DNA of 64,000 bases from the NCBI GenBank assembly GCA_017051695.1, contig JAFIDK010000003.1:41426-105425 (forward strand). The letters are read 5' to 3'. Positions within the stretch are counted from its first letter, which is position 1, and every line of letters begins with the position of its first letter. A program made the position numbers and the translations under genes. Of the stretch, positions 62,021 through 64,000 are shown piece after piece. The notes beneath the pieces were generated by a model, which searched no databases, was not told where the DNA came from, and worked only from the letters and a program-made list of their open reading frames with translations. The stretch is from Algoriphagus aestuarii. Lineage in GTDB: Bacteria; Bacteroidota; Bacteroidia; Cytophagales; Cyclobacteriaceae.

Positions 62021-62050
62021 AAAAAAAAATCCTTCGCTTAGGAAGGATTT
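62021..62050 (-). terminator. Terminator of the lipoprotein gene at 62075
   Basis: AAATCCTTCC-TAAG-CGAAGGATTT on the minus strand followed by nine T. It lies between the lipoprotein stop and the rluA-type start. Confidence 0.85.
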
Positions 62051-62074
62051 CAATAGTTAACTATTACTGATCAT

Positions 62075-62557
62075 TTATTGTCTTTCTTTAATAATGGTAA
62101 ATCCTCGTCCTTTGGTCGCTGTTTCACCATCCCATTTCAATTCCCCCATAAAATAGACTTTTTGGACAATAACACTCGATGCATCATCTTGGATTTCTGC
62201 TTGAATCGTGTCTGCTTCTGTCTTATTCCATTGGATGACTGTTTTTTCTGAATCTAGAACCAATGCCATGATATAATCTCTTTCAAATTCAGGCGGATCA
62301 ATTCGGAAATTTCGCGGCATGTCCAAGTGGGCCTCATAGAATTCCTCCATAATCCCATTTCGCTTATAATAAATTTTGATATCTCTAAAATCATAAGCTC
62401 CTTCTTGATTTGGATCCAGCAAATTATTGCCTTGTTTATCCAATACCGTGATGAATGCCATCATATCAACTGTGAAAAAAGTAGGCTGTTCATTTTCCTT
62501 GCAGGAGTTAACTATCAGCAAAAGAAAAATTGAAACTATAGAAATTAAATTTTTCAT
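62075..62557 (-). CDS. Small lipoprotein, paralogue of 57716-58213
   Basis: 160 aa. Lipobox I-V-N-S-C. The F-I-T-V-L-D-K-Q-G-N-N-L-L-D-P-N-Q, D-I-K-I-Y-Y-K-R-N-G and V-I-Q-W-N segments align in order with the lipoprotein at 57716. The family is not recognised. It is a monocistron with its own terminator. Confidence 0.7.
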   Translation of the reverse strand: MKNLISIVSIFLLLIVNSCKENEQPTFFTVDMMAFITVLDKQGNNLLDPNQEGAYDFRDIKIYYKRNGIMEEFYEAHLDMPRNFRIDPPEFERDYIMALVLDSEKTVIQWNKTEADTIQAEIQDDASSVIVQKVYFMGELKWDGETATKGRGFTIIKERQ

Positions 62558-62687
62558 GAGGAAAATAGATCGGTTTCTCTAAACTAATACTTTTGTCCTA
62601 AAAAAAACTTACAGTTGAATTTGTTTAAGCCTCAGAATTAGGAAGCTCTTTTCGGAAACAATCTGGAATTCTTGAAAACTAAACAGG

Positions 62688-63758
62688 TTAACTTACATTT
62701 GCTTTTTGATCCTGAGATTCATTTTTCACCAGAGGTAGCGAGAAACTAAAAATCGAACCTTTTCCAACCGTAGAACTTACAGAAATCTTGCTTTTATGTC
62801 CTTCCAGAATATGCTTCACGATCGCTAATCCCAATCCGGTTCCACCTTCTTTTTTGTTCCGGCTTTTCTCTACCCGATAGAATCTTTCAAAAATCCGCTT
62901 CAGATCCTCAGGAGGGATTCCCTGTCCATCGTCTTTGATGTCTACCTGAATGCTGTTTTTGCTTGCCTTTAGACTGACTTTTACCTGTCCTTTGTTATTG
63001 TTGTATTTGACTGCATTGAAAATCAGGTTCTGACAGACTCGGTAGATTTTTTGCCGATCGGCAGAAGTAATGTAATTTTTGCCTTCTTCGAAATCAAAAA
63101 TAATCTCCACATCCCGCTTGGATGCTTTATGCTCCAATTGGTCGATGACTTCAATAATCAGGTCTTTTAAATCAAATTGTGTAAACGTGAATTTGATGAC
63201 CCCACTTTCCATTTGGTTTAATGTCAACAGATCCTGAACCAGTACATCCAGCGAGTCCAGGCTTTTGGCAGCCCGCTTCAGGAATTTCATTCGTACCTGC
63301 TTGTCATCTATAGCTCCATCCAGGAGTGTGTGGATATATCCCTGAGTTGCAAAAATCGGAGTCTTTAACTCATGGGAGATATCTGCAATAAATTCCCTGC
63401 GAAACTCCTCATTTTTTTGTAGTGTTTCAATCTCTTTTTGCTTGGTCAAAGCATAGGAGTTGATCACTTTATTGATCCTCCTCAAGGGGGAGATGGAAGA
63501 TTTGGAGGATTTGTCGCTGATTTCGGAAAAATCCTTTTTCTGGATTTTTTCCAGCAAGGAGTAGATGTTTCCGATTTCCCTAAAAATCAAAAACTCCAAG
63601 GTGATATTGGCGAGCAGGTATGCTACAGAGAATGAAATTGCCCCAGCAACCAAAAGAATGGTGGCATTGGTCGTGTCCAATAATGACAAAAAAGCAGTCA
63701 CCATGGCACTGATTGCCAGTGCCAGAATAAACGCAATACCTCGGGAATTTGTAAGCAT
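62688..63758 (-). CDS. Sensor histidine kinase (PhoR-like)
   Basis: 356 aa. Two N-terminal membrane helices (about 8-27 and 32-55) enclose almost no periplasmic loop. Then comes a linker, the HisKA dimerisation domain with phospho-acceptor His in D-I-S-H-E-L-K-T-P (about residue 130), and a HATPase domain with the N box (N-L-I-F-N-A-V-K-Y-N-N), G1 (D-D-G-Q-G-I-P), F box and G2 (G-G-T-G-L-G-L-A-I-V). Lacking a sensory loop, it may sense through the membrane or a partner. It follows its response regulator gene with 1 bp between them. Confidence 0.93.
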   Translation of the reverse strand: MLTNSRGIAFILALAISAMVTAFLSLLDTTNATILLVAGAISFSVAYLLANITLEFLIFREIGNIYSLLEKIQKKDFSEISDKSSKSSISPLRRINKVINSYALTKQKEIETLQKNEEFRREFIADISHELKTPIFATQGYIHTLLDGAIDDKQVRMKFLKRAAKSLDSLDVLVQDLLTLNQMESGVIKFTFTQFDLKDLIIEVIDQLEHKASKRDVEIIFDFEEGKNYITSADRQKIYRVCQNLIFNAVKYNNNKGQVKVSLKASKNSIQVDIKDDGQGIPPEDLKRIFERFYRVEKSRNKKEGGTGLGLAIVKHILEGHKSKISVSSTVGKGSIFSFSLPLVKNESQDQKANVS

Positions 63759-63759
63759 T

Positions 63760-64000
63760 TTAGCCTAAGTCGAACTTGTATCCTACACCTTTTACGGTAG
63801 TGATATAGTCTTCTCCGATTTTTTCTCTGACTTTTCTGATATGTACATCCACCGTCCGGGCCAGTACGAATACATCTGCCCCCCAGATATTTTGGAGAAG
63901 TTCATCTCTACTGAAAACCATATTAGGGTTTTTGGCTAGGAAATACAACAATTCAAATTCCTTCTTGGGAAGTGTGATGGTTTTACCGGATTTATCGATG
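63760..64000 (-). CDS. OmpR/PhoB-family response regulator, C-terminal part only
   Basis: The right window edge cuts this gene. The visible 79 codons encode the winged-helix DNA-binding domain: L-P-K-K-E-F-E-L-L-Y-F-L-A, the recognition helix A-R-T-V-D-V-H-I-R-K-V-R-E-K-I and the wing T-V-K-G-V-G-Y-K-F. The receiver domain lies beyond 64000. It pairs with the kinase at 62688. Confidence 0.93.
   Translation of the reverse strand, partial: IDKSGKTITLPKKEFELLYFLAKNPNMVFSRDELLQNIWGADVFVLARTVDVHIRKVREKIGEDYITTVKGVGYKFDLG

Noticed and set aside
61970-62053. N-terminal extension of the pseudouridine synthase
   Set aside because: It would place the start upstream of the neighbouring gene's terminator and the TACTTTTG promoter box, and adds residues not seen in RluA proteins.

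Overview
The window reads as chromosomal DNA of a Bacteroidota bacterium, most likely order Cytophagales (an Algoriphagus/Cyclobacteriaceae-like organism). Reasons: promoters of the Bacteroidota TTTG-N20-TAnnTTTG type upstream of rplM and the tRNA cluster, almost no Shine-Dalgarno sequences, a T9SS C-terminal sorting domain, many lipoproteins, and families typical of this phylum (DUF1080, DUF2490, DUF3078, DUF4221-like, DUF5687, PafA phosphatase, TTG-started YjjG). The genus is inferred from protein flavour, not from a marker alignment.

Layout. 1-930: a minus-strand tRNA cluster (Lys, Pro, Arg) set in a 104-bp tandem array of decapitated tRNA-Lys copies. 926-1651: BatE-like TPR/SH3 membrane protein. 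1690-10792: a divergent accessory locus that looks like a 3-keto-glycoside pathway. One arm encodes a DUF1080 3-keto-disaccharide hydrolase-like lipoprotein, cytochrome c, a TIM-barrel isomerase and a Gfo/Idh/MocA oxidoreductase. The other arm encodes an NHS-family transporter, a Tat-exported isomerase, a GMC oxidoreductase with its Tat-lipoprotein small subunit, and a further Tat-lipoprotein isomerase. 10793-16960: orphan sensor-like membrane protein, GH16 glucanase, homogentisate dioxygenase, PafA phosphatase, secreted Xaa-Pro aminopeptidase. 16949-17601: a degenerate GxxExxY nuclease-fold element with terminal inverted repeats and a 176-bp tandem duplication.

17630-27816: regulator, YjjG, PruA, DUF4221-like and CHRD lipoproteins, FabG, LpdA, and an ECF sigma/anti-sigma pair. 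27817-32579: a rearranged stretch holding a T9SS metalloprotease broken by a nonsense codon at its signal-peptide junction, and a chimeric pseudogene joining the 5' part of the DUF2721 gene to the 3' end of the anti-sigma gene. 32569-37473: GDPD, threonine aldolase, HigBA toxin-antitoxin, RarA, nitroreductase. 37565-41098: a DUF5687/ABC exporter pair, then a Fic AMP-transferase preceded by a helically phased array of TGGACA/TGTCCA elements with a 70-bp period. This is the most striking unexplained structure in the window.

41187-49230: an RND tripartite efflux operon, a His-rich small membrane protein and a secreted alpha/beta hydrolase. 49342-49740: ssrA (tmRNA). 49921-51638: dnaX, split by an A10 slippery run. 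51635-57577: DUF3078 protein, LysM lytic transglycosylase, O-methyltransferase, M16 peptidase and cytosolic PepP. 57716-64000: small lipoproteins, the rplM-rpsI-rpsB-tsf operon with its promoter and an internal terminator-like hairpin, an RluA-type pseudouridine synthase, and a PhoR/PhoB-type two-component pair whose regulator runs off the right edge.

All functions are read from sequence motifs and family memory. No database search was run.
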